Origin: Nitrospirillum viridazoti CBAmc
GTDB lineage: Bacteria; Pseudomonadota; Alphaproteobacteria; Azospirillales; Azospirillaceae
Direction: 5' to 3'
Length of the DNA stretch: 64,000 nt
Assembly: GCF_000730165.1 (NCBI RefSeq)
Contig: NZ_CP022110.1
Span: forward strand, 999,501 to 1,063,500
Of the stretch, positions 52,303 through 60,861 are shown one piece after another (position 1 is the first letter of the stretch; each line of letters opens with the position of its first letter). The notes below the pieces were generated by a model, which was given only the letters and a program-made list of their open reading frames with translations, was not told where the DNA came from and did no database searches. Made by a program: the position numbers and the translations under genes.

Positions 52303-53057
52303 CCCTGCGCCGTCTGCGCGCGGCGCACTTCGCCGCTGCCTTGCTTTCCGCCTCTGCCGCCATCGCACCGGTGCTGCCGATGCCCGCGCACGCCATCATC
52401 GTCTTCGATCCCTCGAACTATGCGCAGAACGTCCTTCAGGCGGCCCGTGCGCTCCAGCAGATCACCAATCAGATCACCTCGCTGCAGAACGAAGCGCAGA
52501 TGCTGATCAACCAGGCCCGCAATCTGGCGAGCCTGCCGTATTCGTCGCTCCAGCAGCTTCAACAGTCCGTGCAACGGACGCAGCTGCTTCTCGGCCAAGC
52601 GCAGAACATCGCCTTTGACGTTCAGCAGATCGACCGGGCCTTCCAGCAGAAGTACTCGACCGCTTCGATGTCGGCGTCGGACCTGCAGCTCGTCGCCGAT
52701 GCCCGCTCGCGCTGGCAGAACACGGTCGGCGGCTTGCAGGACGCCATGCGCGTGCAGGCCGGCGTCGTCGGCAACATCGACACTAACCGCGCGCAGATGT
52801 CGACGCTGGTCGGCGCCAGCCAGTCGGCGACCGGCGCGCTCCAGGCGACGCAGGCCGGCAATCAGCTTCTCGCGCTCCAGGCGCAGCAGCTCGCGGACCT
52901 CACGGCTGTCGTTGCGGCGAACGGCCGGGCGCAGGCGCTCACCGATGCCGAGCGGGCGGCCGCGGCCGAGCAGGGTCGTGAACAGCGCCGCCGCTTCCTG
53001 ACGCCGAGCACGGGCTATCAGCCCGGCTCGGCCAAGATGTTCTACGGCAGCAACTGA
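52299..53057 (+). CDS. trbJ: TrbJ: T4SS periplasmic protein (VirB5-like)
   Basis: A 252-residue exported VirB5-like minor pilus protein. Signal peptide AAHFAAALLSASAAIAPVLPMPAHA is followed by IIVFDPSNYAQNVLQAARALQQITNQITSLQNEAQML, then long coiled-coil helices rich in Gln. Typical of TrbJ from trb ICEs. The ATG at 52299 overlaps the trbE stop. Confidence 0.93.
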   Translation: MTLRRLRAAHFAAALLSASAAIAPVLPMPAHAIIVFDPSNYAQNVLQAARALQQITNQITSLQNEAQMLINQARNLASLPYSSLQQLQQSVQRTQLLLGQAQNIAFDVQQIDRAFQQKYSTASMSASDLQLVADARSRWQNTVGGLQDAMRVQAGVVGNIDTNRAQMSTLVGASQSATGALQATQAGNQLLALQAQQLADLTAVVAANGRAQALTDAERAAAAEQGREQRRRFLTPSTGYQPGSAKMFYGSN

Positions 53058-53067
53058 GGGCGCGGCG

Positions 53068-53337
53068 ATGGACGGCAAGACCCTCGCACGCATCGGCGCC
53101 GTCGCCTTCGTCGCGGTGGCGATCACCGCCACGGTGATCGAACTGATGCGCACCGACGAGGTGACCGAGATCCGTACCCTCAGCCGTCCTCACGTCGGTG
53201 ATCCCGAGCCGCTGCGCGCCACGCTCCGGCATTGTCGCGACATGGGCGAGGCCGCCAGCCGCGATGCGACCTGCCTCAAGGCATGGGCGGAGAACCGCGA
53301 CCGGTTCCTCGGCACCACGTCACCGGAGGCGCATTGA
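53068..53337 (+). CDS. trbK: Putative entry-exclusion protein TrbK-alt
   Basis: An 89-residue protein with one N-terminal membrane helix (ARIGAVAFVAVAITATVIEL) and a C-terminal periplasmic part with conserved CRDMGEAASRDATCLKAWAENRDRFLG. That two-cysteine ending is the pattern of the TrbK-alt family found between trbJ and trbL. It may prevent entry of a second copy of the element. Confidence 0.85.
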   Translation: MDGKTLARIGAVAFVAVAITATVIELMRTDEVTEIRTLSRPHVGDPEPLRATLRHCRDMGEAASRDATCLKAWAENRDRFLGTTSPEAH

Positions 53338-53339
53338 CC

Positions 53340-54665
53340 ATGGGCGGCTCGGGCGTCATCGACCATTTCCTAGAGGTCTTCACCCGCTACATCGACAGCG
53401 GCTTCGGCCTGTTGCAGAGCGAGGTGGCCTTCATCGCCACGACGTTGATCGTCATCGACGTGACACTGGCCGCGCTGTTCTGGTCGTGGGGTGCCGACAA
53501 CGACATCTTCGCGCGGCTGATCAAGAAGACCCTGTTCGTCGGGGTCTTCGCCTACATCATCGGCAACTGGAACAACCTCGCGCGCATCGTCTTCGAAAGT
53601 TTTGCGGGGCTCGGCCTGAAAGCGTCGGGCACGGGCTTCTCGGTCAGCGATCTCATGCGTCCCGGCAAGGTGGCGCAGACCGGTCTCGATGCCGGACGGC
53701 CACTGCTCGACTCCATCTCCGACCTGATGGGCTGGGTGTCGTTCTTCGAGAACTTCATTCAGATCGCCTGCCTGCTGTTCGCCTGGGCGCTGATCCTGCT
53801 CGCCTTCTTCATCCTCGCCGTCCAGCTCTTCGTCACCCTGATCGAGTTCAAGCTGACGACGCTCGCCGGTTTCGTGCTGATCCCCTTCGGCCTCTTCGGC
53901 AAATCCGCCTTCATGGCCGAACGGGTGCTCGGCAACGTGATCTCGTCCGGCATCAAGGTGATGGTGCTCGCCGTCATCATCGGCATCGGCTCGACCCTCT
54001 TCTCCGAGTTCACCGCCGGCTTCAACGGCGCGACGCCGACCATCGACGACGCCATGGCGATCGTGCTGGCGGCGCTGTCGCTGCTCGGTCTCGGCATCTT
54101 CGGTCCCGGTATCGCCAACGGCCTCGTCTCGGGAGGGCCCCAACTCGGCGCCGGCGCAGCGATCGGAACCGGGCTCGCCGTCGGCGGCATGGCGATGGCG
54201 GGTGCTGCGGCGGTCGGCGCTGTCGCCTCTGGTGGCGCGGCATTGGCAGGAGGCGCTGCCGCAGCAGCGCGCGGTGGGGCGGCACTCGCAGGCGGAGCAT
54301 CGTCTGCCTACAGCCTCGGTGCGGCCGGACGCACTGGCGCGACAGGCGTCGCAGCGGGTCTCGGCAATGTCGCCGGCACCGGTGCTTCCAAACTCGGCTC
54401 GGCCATCGCCAGTCCATTCCGGCGCGCCGCTACGTCGATGAAGGAGAGCTTCGAGGCGGGTGGCCGATCGGTCGCCGGTGAAGGCGGCGCCTCCGATGCC
54501 GCCGCGTCCTCATCCGCAACCACCGACGGCGCGCCCGCTTGGGCCAAGCGCATGAAGCGTTCGCAAGCGATGTCGCACGGCGTTCAGGCCGCCGCCCACG
54601 CAGTCAAGTCCGGTGACAGCCATGGCGGCGGCTCGTCCGTCCATCTCTCCGAAAGCGACCACTGA
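53340..54665 (+). CDS. trbL: TrbL: T4SS polytopic membrane protein (VirB6-like)
   Basis: A 441-residue inner-membrane channel component. About seven hydrophobic segments in residues 30-260 include VAFIATTLIVIDVTLAALFWSWG and IQIACLLFAWALILLAFFILAVQLFVTLIE. A Gly/Ala-rich low-complexity region (about 270-380) and a soluble tail ending in SGDSHGGGSSVHL follow. It overlaps trbF by one base. Confidence 0.93.
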   Translation: MGGSGVIDHFLEVFTRYIDSGFGLLQSEVAFIATTLIVIDVTLAALFWSWGADNDIFARLIKKTLFVGVFAYIIGNWNNLARIVFESFAGLGLKASGTGFSVSDLMRPGKVAQTGLDAGRPLLDSISDLMGWVSFFENFIQIACLLFAWALILLAFFILAVQLFVTLIEFKLTTLAGFVLIPFGLFGKSAFMAERVLGNVISSGIKVMVLAVIIGIGSTLFSEFTAGFNGATPTIDDAMAIVLAALSLLGLGIFGPGIANGLVSGGPQLGAGAAIGTGLAVGGMAMAGAAAVGAVASGGAALAGGAAAAARGGAALAGGASSAYSLGAAGRTGATGVAAGLGNVAGTGASKLGSAIASPFRRAATSMKESFEAGGRSVAGEGGASDAAASSSATTDGAPAWAKRMKRSQAMSHGVQAAAHAVKSGDSHGGGSSVHLSESDH

Positions 54666-55348
54666 TGTTCAAACGACCCTCCACCCACTACGGCAAGTCT
54701 CCCGAACCCGAGACGCCCTATCAGCGCGCCGCGCAGGTCTGGGACGACCGTATCGGCTCGGTCCGCGTGCAGGCGAAGAACTGGCGCCTGATGGCCTTCG
54801 GATCATTGGCCTTGTCGGCGGGGTTCTCGGCGGCGTTGGTCTTGCAATCGCTGAGCGGCTCGGTCGTGCCGTGGGTGGTGCAGGTCGACAAACTCGGTCA
54901 GGCGCAGGCCGTCGCGCCGGCAACCGCCGATTATCGGCCAACCGATCCGCAGATCGCCTTCCATCTCGCGCGCTTCATCGAAGAGGTTCGCTCGATCCCG
55001 GCCGACGCGATCATCGTCCGTCAGAACTGGCTCAGGGCCTACGATTTCACCACGCAGGCCGGAGCATTGGCGCTGAACGACTACGCCCGCGCCAACGACC
55101 CCTTCACCAAGGTCGGCAAGATGCAGATCGCCGTCGACGTCTCGAGCGTCATCCGCGCGTCGCCCGACAGCTTCCGCGTCGCCTGGGTTCAGCGGACCTA
55201 TCAGGACGGCTCGCTCGCCTCCACCGAGCGCTGGACCGCCATTCTGACCGTTGTGGTGCAGATGCCGCGTGACGCCGAAAAGCTCCGGGCCAACCCGCTC
55301 GGAATCTACGTCACCGCGATCAACTGGTCGAAGGAGCTGACCCAATGA
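54665..55348 (+). CDS. trbF: TrbF: T4SS protein (VirB8-like)
   Basis: A 227-residue bitopic protein. A short cytosolic N-terminus with TPYQRAAQVWDDRIGSVRVQAKNW leads to one membrane helix (LMAFGSLALSAGFSAALVLQSL) and a periplasmic NTF2-like domain containing RTYQDGSLASTERWTAILTVVVQ. It scaffolds the secretion channel. It overlaps trbG by 4 bp. Confidence 0.95.
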   Translation: MFKRPSTHYGKSPEPETPYQRAAQVWDDRIGSVRVQAKNWRLMAFGSLALSAGFSAALVLQSLSGSVVPWVVQVDKLGQAQAVAPATADYRPTDPQIAFHLARFIEEVRSIPADAIIVRQNWLRAYDFTTQAGALALNDYARANDPFTKVGKMQIAVDVSSVIRASPDSFRVAWVQRTYQDGSLASTERWTAILTVVVQMPRDAEKLRANPLGIYVTAINWSKELTQ

Positions 55349-56412
55349 CGCCGACCTTCCGTGAAGCCGCCCCCGGACAAGCGGAACGTCCGGCTTTCCT
55401 CACCTGCAGTTCTCAGGCTTTCGGTAGATCCGCCTTGCCGCTTCTCTTGGCTTGCACGTCCGTGCTCGCGGGATGCGCCACGGCGCAGAAGCCGCCGGAT
55501 ATCTCCTATGACGATGCGATGCCTGCGGTTCAGACCGCCGATCCCCCGGCGCCGGTTCGGGTGGTGGAATTGCCGAAGCCGCTGCCGCTGCCCGGTCAAC
55601 TGAAGCCAGTCGGCAAGGACGGCAAGGCGACGCCCGAGCTGCCGGACCCCGCCGCGCGGGTGAATGAGGCCAACGCCGCCGCGCGGATGCAGCCGGTCCG
55701 GAACGGCTTCATCAACGCCATCCAAGTCTATCCCTTCGTCGATGGCGCGCTCTATCAAGTCTACACCGCGCCCGGCCAGATCACCGACATCGCCTTGCAG
55801 CCCGGCGAAACGCTGGTGGGCGCCGGTCCAGTCGCCGCCGGCGACACGGTGCGCTGGATCATCGGCGACACCGAGAGCGGGACTGGCGCCGCCAAGCAGG
55901 TTCATATTCTCGTCAAGCCGACGCGACCCGAGCTGATGACCAATCTCGTCATCAACACCAATGCGCGCACCTACCACATGGAGCTGCGCTCGACCGAGAA
56001 GACCTATATGGCCTCGGTGTCCTGGCAGTATCCGCAGGATCAGCTCATCGCGCTGCGTCGGCAGAACGCCGAGGCTCAAGCTGTCCAGCCGGTGGCGACT
56101 GGCATCGATCTCACTCGCGTCAACTTCCGCTACGAGGTGACCGGCGATCGCGCGCCATGGCGGCCGCTCCGCGCCTTCGACGACGGCAAGCAGGTGTTCA
56201 TAGAGTTCCCGCGCGGTATCGGCCAGGGCGAGATGCCGCCGCTCTTCGTCGTCGGTCCGGAGGGCGACACCTCGGAACTGGTGAACTATCGCGTCCGCGA
56301 CAACTACATGATCGTCGACCGGCTGTTTGCCGCCGCCGAGCTACGCTTCGGCGCAGACAAGAACCAGAAGCGCGTTCGCATCTCCCGAACCGACGGGAGG
56401 CCGGCGTCGTGA
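55345..56412 (+). CDS. trbG: TrbG: outer-membrane core protein (VirB9-like)
   Basis: A 355-residue VirB9-like subunit with a lipobox-type start (LLLACTSVLAGCATAQ), so probably a lipoprotein. The body has the VirB9 blocks NAIQVYPFVDGALYQVYTAPGQITDIALQPGE, VRWIIGD and TNLVINTNARTYHMELRSTEKTYMASVSWQYP. With TrbI it makes the outer-membrane core. It overlaps TrbI by 4 bp (GTG start). Confidence 0.95.
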   Translation: MTPTFREAAPGQAERPAFLTCSSQAFGRSALPLLLACTSVLAGCATAQKPPDISYDDAMPAVQTADPPAPVRVVELPKPLPLPGQLKPVGKDGKATPELPDPAARVNEANAAARMQPVRNGFINAIQVYPFVDGALYQVYTAPGQITDIALQPGETLVGAGPVAAGDTVRWIIGDTESGTGAAKQVHILVKPTRPELMTNLVINTNARTYHMELRSTEKTYMASVSWQYPQDQLIALRRQNAEAQAVQPVATGIDLTRVNFRYEVTGDRAPWRPLRAFDDGKQVFIEFPRGIGQGEMPPLFVVGPEGDTSELVNYRVRDNYMIVDRLFAAAELRFGADKNQKRVRISRTDGRPAS

Positions 56413-57632
56413 GCGAGATCGACCCCGATCGTCAGAAGCCGGACGCGGAGGACGATGCCCGACCGCTGACCGGAGAGCCGGTCGCGCCGATGCGGCTGCG
56501 GCCCGAACCGCCGCGCGTGACGCGCCTCTCGCGAAAGGTGCTGATCCTCCTCGGCCTGCTCGCCGGCACCGGTATCGGCGGCACGTTGATCTACGCGCTT
56601 CAAACCCGGCACGGCGGCAAGACGAACGAGGAGCTCTATTCGACCGACAACCGGACGACGCCTGACGGCCTTGCCGCCTTGCCGAAGGACTATGCCGGTG
56701 TCCCAAAGCTCGGCCCGCCGCTGCCGGGCGACCTCGGCCGGCCGATCCTCAGCGCCCAGAATGCCGGCCAGCCGGTGCCGACACCGGGGATCGCGACGCC
56801 CAATCCGGGGATCAGCCAGGAAGAGCAGCGCCGCATTCAGGAGTTAGAAGCCGCGCGGACGGCCCGTCTCTTTGCTTCGACCGAGACGCGGCCAGCCAAC
56901 ACCGCTGCGCCGCAGCCGCAAGCTACGGTCTCGCCGCAGGCGGACCTTGCCAGCCTCGGGCTCGCGCCACCGCCCGCGACACCTTCCGCGCAGGACCGTC
57001 AGCTCGCATTCCTGAACCAGGCACCCGACAAGCGCACGGTCTCGCCAGATCGTATCGCCGCTCCCGCGTCGGCCAATGTGCTTCAGGCCGGGGCGGTGAT
57101 CGCGGCGGCACTCATCACCGGTATCCGCTCCGATCTCCCCGGTCAGATCACCGCCCAGGTGACGGAGAACGTCTATGACAGCCGGACCGGGCGCATCCTG
57201 CTCGTGCCGCAGGGCACGCGGATCATCGGTCAGTACGACAATGGCGTCGGCTTCGGTCAGCGCCGCGTGTTGCTGGTATGGAACCGGCTGATCTTCCCCA
57301 ATGGCCGCTCGATCGTGTTGGAGCGTCAGCCAGGTGCAGACGCCGAGGGCCATGCCGGACTCGAAGACGGCGTCGACTATCACTGGGGCGAGCTGTTCAA
57401 GGCCGCGGCGCTGTCGACGCTGCTCAGCGTCGGCGCTCAATCCGGCTCGTCGAGCAATGACAGCGACATCATCCGCGCGCTGCGCAACGGTGCCTCCGAC
57501 AGCATCAACCAGACCGGCCAACAGATCGTGCAGCGCCAGCTCAACATCGCCCCGACGCTGACCATCCGGCCGGGTTTCCCCGTCCGCGTGATCGTCACCC
57601 GCGATCTCGTTCTTGAGTCCTACGGAGGCTGA
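56409..57632 (+). CDS. trbI: TrbI: VirB10-like core protein
   Basis: A 407-residue VirB10-type protein. A membrane helix near residues 42-60 (VLILLGLLAGTGIGGTLIYAL) is followed by a Pro-rich periplasmic linker (about 70-200), then the C-terminal beta-barrel domain with VLQAGAVIAAALITGIRSDLPGQ, SRTGRILLVPQGTRIIGQYD and IRPGFPVRVIVTRDLVL. It links the inner and outer membranes. It closes the trb cluster; DUF2274 follows by 1 bp. Confidence 0.95.
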   Translation: MSEIDPDRQKPDAEDDARPLTGEPVAPMRLRPEPPRVTRLSRKVLILLGLLAGTGIGGTLIYALQTRHGGKTNEELYSTDNRTTPDGLAALPKDYAGVPKLGPPLPGDLGRPILSAQNAGQPVPTPGIATPNPGISQEEQRRIQELEAARTARLFASTETRPANTAAPQPQATVSPQADLASLGLAPPPATPSAQDRQLAFLNQAPDKRTVSPDRIAAPASANVLQAGAVIAAALITGIRSDLPGQITAQVTENVYDSRTGRILLVPQGTRIIGQYDNGVGFGQRRVLLVWNRLIFPNGRSIVLERQPGADAEGHAGLEDGVDYHWGELFKAAALSTLLSVGAQSGSSSNDSDIIRALRNGASDSINQTGQQIVQRQLNIAPTLTIRPGFPVRVIVTRDLVLESYGG

Positions 57633-57633
57633 C

Positions 57634-57873
57634 ATGGCAAAGCTGAAACTCGGTCCGATCGCCGACGACAAGCCGGTGAAGGTCACGCTGGAATTGCCGG
57701 CGAGCCTGCATCGCGACCTGACCGCTTATGCGGAAATCCTCAGCCGGGAGGCGGGGCAAGCCGCCTCCGATCCCGTCCGCCTGATCGTGCCCATGTTGGA
57801 GCGGTTCATGGCAACGGACCGGGGGTTCGCGAAGGCGCGGAGGGGGGCACGGGGCACTCCGATCACGGGGTGA
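57634..57873 (+). CDS. DUF2274 domain-containing protein
   Basis: A 79-residue DUF2274 protein: LKLGPIADDKPVKVTLELPASLHRDLTAYAEILSREAGQ...PVRLIVPMLERFMATDRGF. This strand-helix-helix pattern suggests a ribbon-helix-helix DNA-binding protein. DUF2274 normally ends the trb operon of these ICEs; it may regulate it. The start ATG follows ACGGAGG and lies 1 bp after the trbI stop. Confidence 0.9.
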   Translation: MAKLKLGPIADDKPVKVTLELPASLHRDLTAYAEILSREAGQAASDPVRLIVPMLERFMATDRGFAKARRGARGTPITG

Positions 57874-58128
57874 TGCGATCAAGGTATCGCGATAGGCGGG
57901 CATGCCGCGTGCGTGCAAGAATGCAGCGAGCTGTTCCCGTTGGAGGCGGGGCTTTTCTGATACAGTTCCTTGGATCCCTTGAGCTTTCATCCGAGGAAAA
58001 GTATCATAGGTTGTAGTGTTGCCAAAGGGGACAGGCTGCCGGGAGGCTGCTCGATAACTAGCAATAAGGAAGTATAAGACTTAGCCGTCGAGGGCATATA
58101 CGAGAGGACCGAGGGGCGAACCAAGCAA
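57874..58128. other. Junction between trb cluster and DISARM genes
   Basis: 255 bp. On the minus strand about 57890-57990 encodes KPRLQREQLAAFLHARGMPAYRDTLIASP, resembling the beginning of small ICE helix-turn-helix proteins and then losing homology, so it may be a truncated remnant at a cargo junction. Composition shifts to less G+C from about 57950, and the promoter of the DISARM genes should lie in 57950-58110. Confidence 0.4.
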
Positions 58129-60861
58129 GTGTCGAAGAAGCGGGGGCGCGGTCGGAACTGGGATCAGACTGACCAAATAGAACGCATTAACGAAAGCCGA
58201 CGCCGCCAAGCCGAAAGGGTCCAAGCTCTTCTGGCAACGCGTCAGTCTGCTCAGGCATCTGCTCGGCTCTCAAGGCGAGGAATTTCGAGCGCGACCACGG
58301 TCCGCTTTGCATTGACGAGTGCCCCAGCCGATTGGGTGCCTTCAGATCGCGGGCGGCCGATAATCGACGCGATACTTGATTCGATTGAAGATGGGGCTGA
58401 CCGCGCCATCATGGCCTGGCCGGCGAGACCTGGCGGTGGCTTTTCTGCAGCTGCGGTTGCTATACGAGAGGCGCGAACAAGCGGGCGGCTGGCATATGCC
58501 ACCGTCGCCTTTTGGCCGTGGCGAAGCGGGGCGACGTGGGCGGCCCGCTCGATCCTTGTTCATCCAGGAGATGTTGCGCAGGCTGCGGCGCGGGCTGCTG
58601 ATGAAATGCGCAAAGGTGCGGCATGGGCACAACCAGATCTCGCGCACGATTCCCTCTGTCTTCTGGAAATGCGGCTGCGTGATCTGACTACAATGGGCGT
58701 ACCGTTGAACGAGCAAGCCGTTGCGACACGCTCGAACGTTATTGTGCGCAGTCCGACGTTGCTGGAATCAACTTCTGTATTTGCGCCAGTCGGAGGACCC
58801 CGCGGTCCAGCCTATGTCGCCGACGGGGAGCAGGTGCTCCGACGTGTCCGTGATTACACACACATTGGCGACAAGAACGCGGGCATAGAAGGACATATCG
58901 CTGCTGTTGGCGATCCGACCAAGACACCATTCGCCATCTTCGGCCTACCAGCTGCGACGAAGCTGGAGCCGCTCCTCCGTTGTCTCAAGTTTTCTCGCTT
59001 CGTCGCGAAATCACTGGATACCTTGATCGTTGACGTGACTCGGACCGGCCGATCCGAGCTTCCGGACGACTGGGAGGGGAGATTCATAACCGTCCTGCAG
59101 TCCCTCGAACACGTTCCTGGCCGGCGGCCTCCAGTCGTGGTTCTATCGGACGACGCTTTTACGCTGCGCAAGGCAGTTCGTGCCCTTCGAACAGTCAATG
59201 CAGGGCTGCGACCCTTGCGTCGAGCACCGCTCGAGGTCGGAGCCTATTTGCAAGAGCCGGGCCTTTTCGGCCTCGCGAGTGTCTTTCCGGTCGATGTTGC
59301 TCCCATCGCATTCGAGGCGGATATCAAGGATGCCGCCTTGGCAACCGTACGCAATGACCTACTGGCTCTCGGTCGAAATTTTCGTAATGTTGGCCAAGCA
59401 GTCGCCGCAGACGCGGTTTCGCGGGCGCTTGCGTTCGTGCGGAGGTCCGCCTCTTTGCCAGTCGGTGTCCGAGAAGCCCGCGAGATTGCCGATATTCTTC
59501 ACGATGGTGACGATGAAGTCGACCTGTCGGTGCGGGCCTTGTTTCGGCCAAACATGGCGCTCGGTCCGCTTGCCGCCGCTGCTGATTTAGTGCCGGAGTT
59601 CGGTGATGAAGCCAGACGACTTATCCGCGAAATCAAGACGCGCGTGACAGCGTGGGATGAGGAAACGCCGATTTCGGCGAAGCTCGCGAGTATTCTTAAG
59701 GATAACGCCTGGAACAGCATAACGACGACACTGATCATTCCTGACCGCCGTACGGCGGACATCTACTTAAGTTCAGATCGCGCGTTGGGCGTTCGCTGTC
59801 AAATTCTCGATGTGCGTGGTCTGACGGAGCGGCTCACATCCAAGTTGCCCACCCGCATCGTTGTCGTCGGGACGACACCCGATGTTATTCGTGCTTTGCT
59901 GCCCGCGCCAGTCGCTCCGCAACGGGTTTTGCTCCTGGGCGATGCCGCTGGAATAGCGTTGCTTTTGGCCGAGATCGCACCGATCAGTCGGATTCCGGGG
60001 TTTGCAGCGATAGCCGAGCGCGCTTGTGCGATGTCGGCGGCGCTGCAGCACGGTGGTGCGAATGAGAGGTTGGATCTTGCCGAGGCCGAGTTTCGCGTTG
60101 CTGCCGCCATTCCTGAGGGCGAGATCGATTTCACGCGCTCCGGCGAAGCCTACAAAGGCGAGATACTGCATTTCACAACGGCCCGCGGACATCGTCTTGC
60201 TTATCGTCCAACAAGCGACGTCCTTGAGTATTCCCCGGGTGAAACAAGACCTTTCGAACGCACGCATGCGCGGGACATCAAACGGGGTGACCGCATTCTT
60301 GTGCTCGACGCATCGGTTCGCGAGCCCATTCGCCGCGCGATCGCAGGATCGAGGGAGAACCTAAAGCAACTTGGACTTTACCACAGCAGGATCGCGGCCA
60401 TTAGGGCGGCTGCGGTCGGTACATCGGATCAAGAAAAAGCACGTCACGTGCTTGCTGCTATGCACACCTTTGACCCGGCCATTGGGTCTCACGAACTTCA
60501 GAACGTCGTTCGCTGGCTGACAGCCGACAAGGCTTCGGGCGAAGCCGATGGTAGCAGACAGCCCCGCGCAGCACGCGATTGGCCACGTTTTCGCACGTTC
60601 ATGCAGGCTGTCGGCGTCGATACCCATTCTGCCGATATGTATTGGCGAGCGGCGATTGTTCCGGCGCGATCTTATAGAGTGCACGAAGGGTATCTCTTCA
60701 ATCAGCGCGTTGTTCAATTCATTCTCGATCCCGAGGGGACTTCCGCGGGAGCTGCAGCGTGGAAGGCGATGCCGGGCTTGTGGCAGCTCGTGCTCGATGC
60801 GCTGGACGAGGTTGCGGAGATAGGTGTGACTACTGGCGGAGGGGAGAACGTCCATGGTTGA
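58129..60861 (+). CDS. DrmE-like protein of a DISARM defence system
   Basis: A 910-residue soluble protein, GTG start after GAGGGG. No known enzymatic motif is visible. The N-terminal basic region (about 1-50) is followed by SAPADWVPSDRGRPIIDAIL and LDTLIVDVTRTGRSELPDDWEGRF (about 300), VVVLSDDAFTLRKAVRALRTV, then TLIIPDRRTADIYLSS and RIVVVGTTPDVIRALLPA (about 545-600), arranged like nucleotide-binding Rossmann or helicase-like cores without a P-loop. The end is less conserved. It overlaps the DrmA-type helicase gene by 8 bp. In class 2 DISARM the order is drmE-drmA-drmB-drmC-drmMII, which places DrmE exactly here. The identity rests mostly on this context and size. Confidence 0.6.
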   Translation: MSKKRGRGRNWDQTDQIERINESRRRQAERVQALLATRQSAQASARLSRRGISSATTVRFALTSAPADWVPSDRGRPIIDAILDSIEDGADRAIMAWPARPGGGFSAAAVAIREARTSGRLAYATVAFWPWRSGATWAARSILVHPGDVAQAAARAADEMRKGAAWAQPDLAHDSLCLLEMRLRDLTTMGVPLNEQAVATRSNVIVRSPTLLESTSVFAPVGGPRGPAYVADGEQVLRRVRDYTHIGDKNAGIEGHIAAVGDPTKTPFAIFGLPAATKLEPLLRCLKFSRFVAKSLDTLIVDVTRTGRSELPDDWEGRFITVLQSLEHVPGRRPPVVVLSDDAFTLRKAVRALRTVNAGLRPLRRAPLEVGAYLQEPGLFGLASVFPVDVAPIAFEADIKDAALATVRNDLLALGRNFRNVGQAVAADAVSRALAFVRRSASLPVGVREAREIADILHDGDDEVDLSVRALFRPNMALGPLAAAADLVPEFGDEARRLIREIKTRVTAWDEETPISAKLASILKDNAWNSITTTLIIPDRRTADIYLSSDRALGVRCQILDVRGLTERLTSKLPTRIVVVGTTPDVIRALLPAPVAPQRVLLLGDAAGIALLLAEIAPISRIPGFAAIAERACAMSAALQHGGANERLDLAEAEFRVAAAIPEGEIDFTRSGEAYKGEILHFTTARGHRLAYRPTSDVLEYSPGETRPFERTHARDIKRGDRILVLDASVREPIRRAIAGSRENLKQLGLYHSRIAAIRAAAVGTSDQEKARHVLAAMHTFDPAIGSHELQNVVRWLTADKASGEADGSRQPRAARDWPRFRTFMQAVGVDTHSADMYWRAAIVPARSYRVHEGYLFNQRVVQFILDPEGTSAGAAAWKAMPGLWQLVLDALDEVAEIGVTTGGGENVHG

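Noticed and set aside
57595..57990. A minus-strand 131-codon open frame at the end of the trb cluster
   Set aside because: Only the first about 30 residues look like an HTH protein; the rest is antisense of DUF2274. Treated as a remnant.
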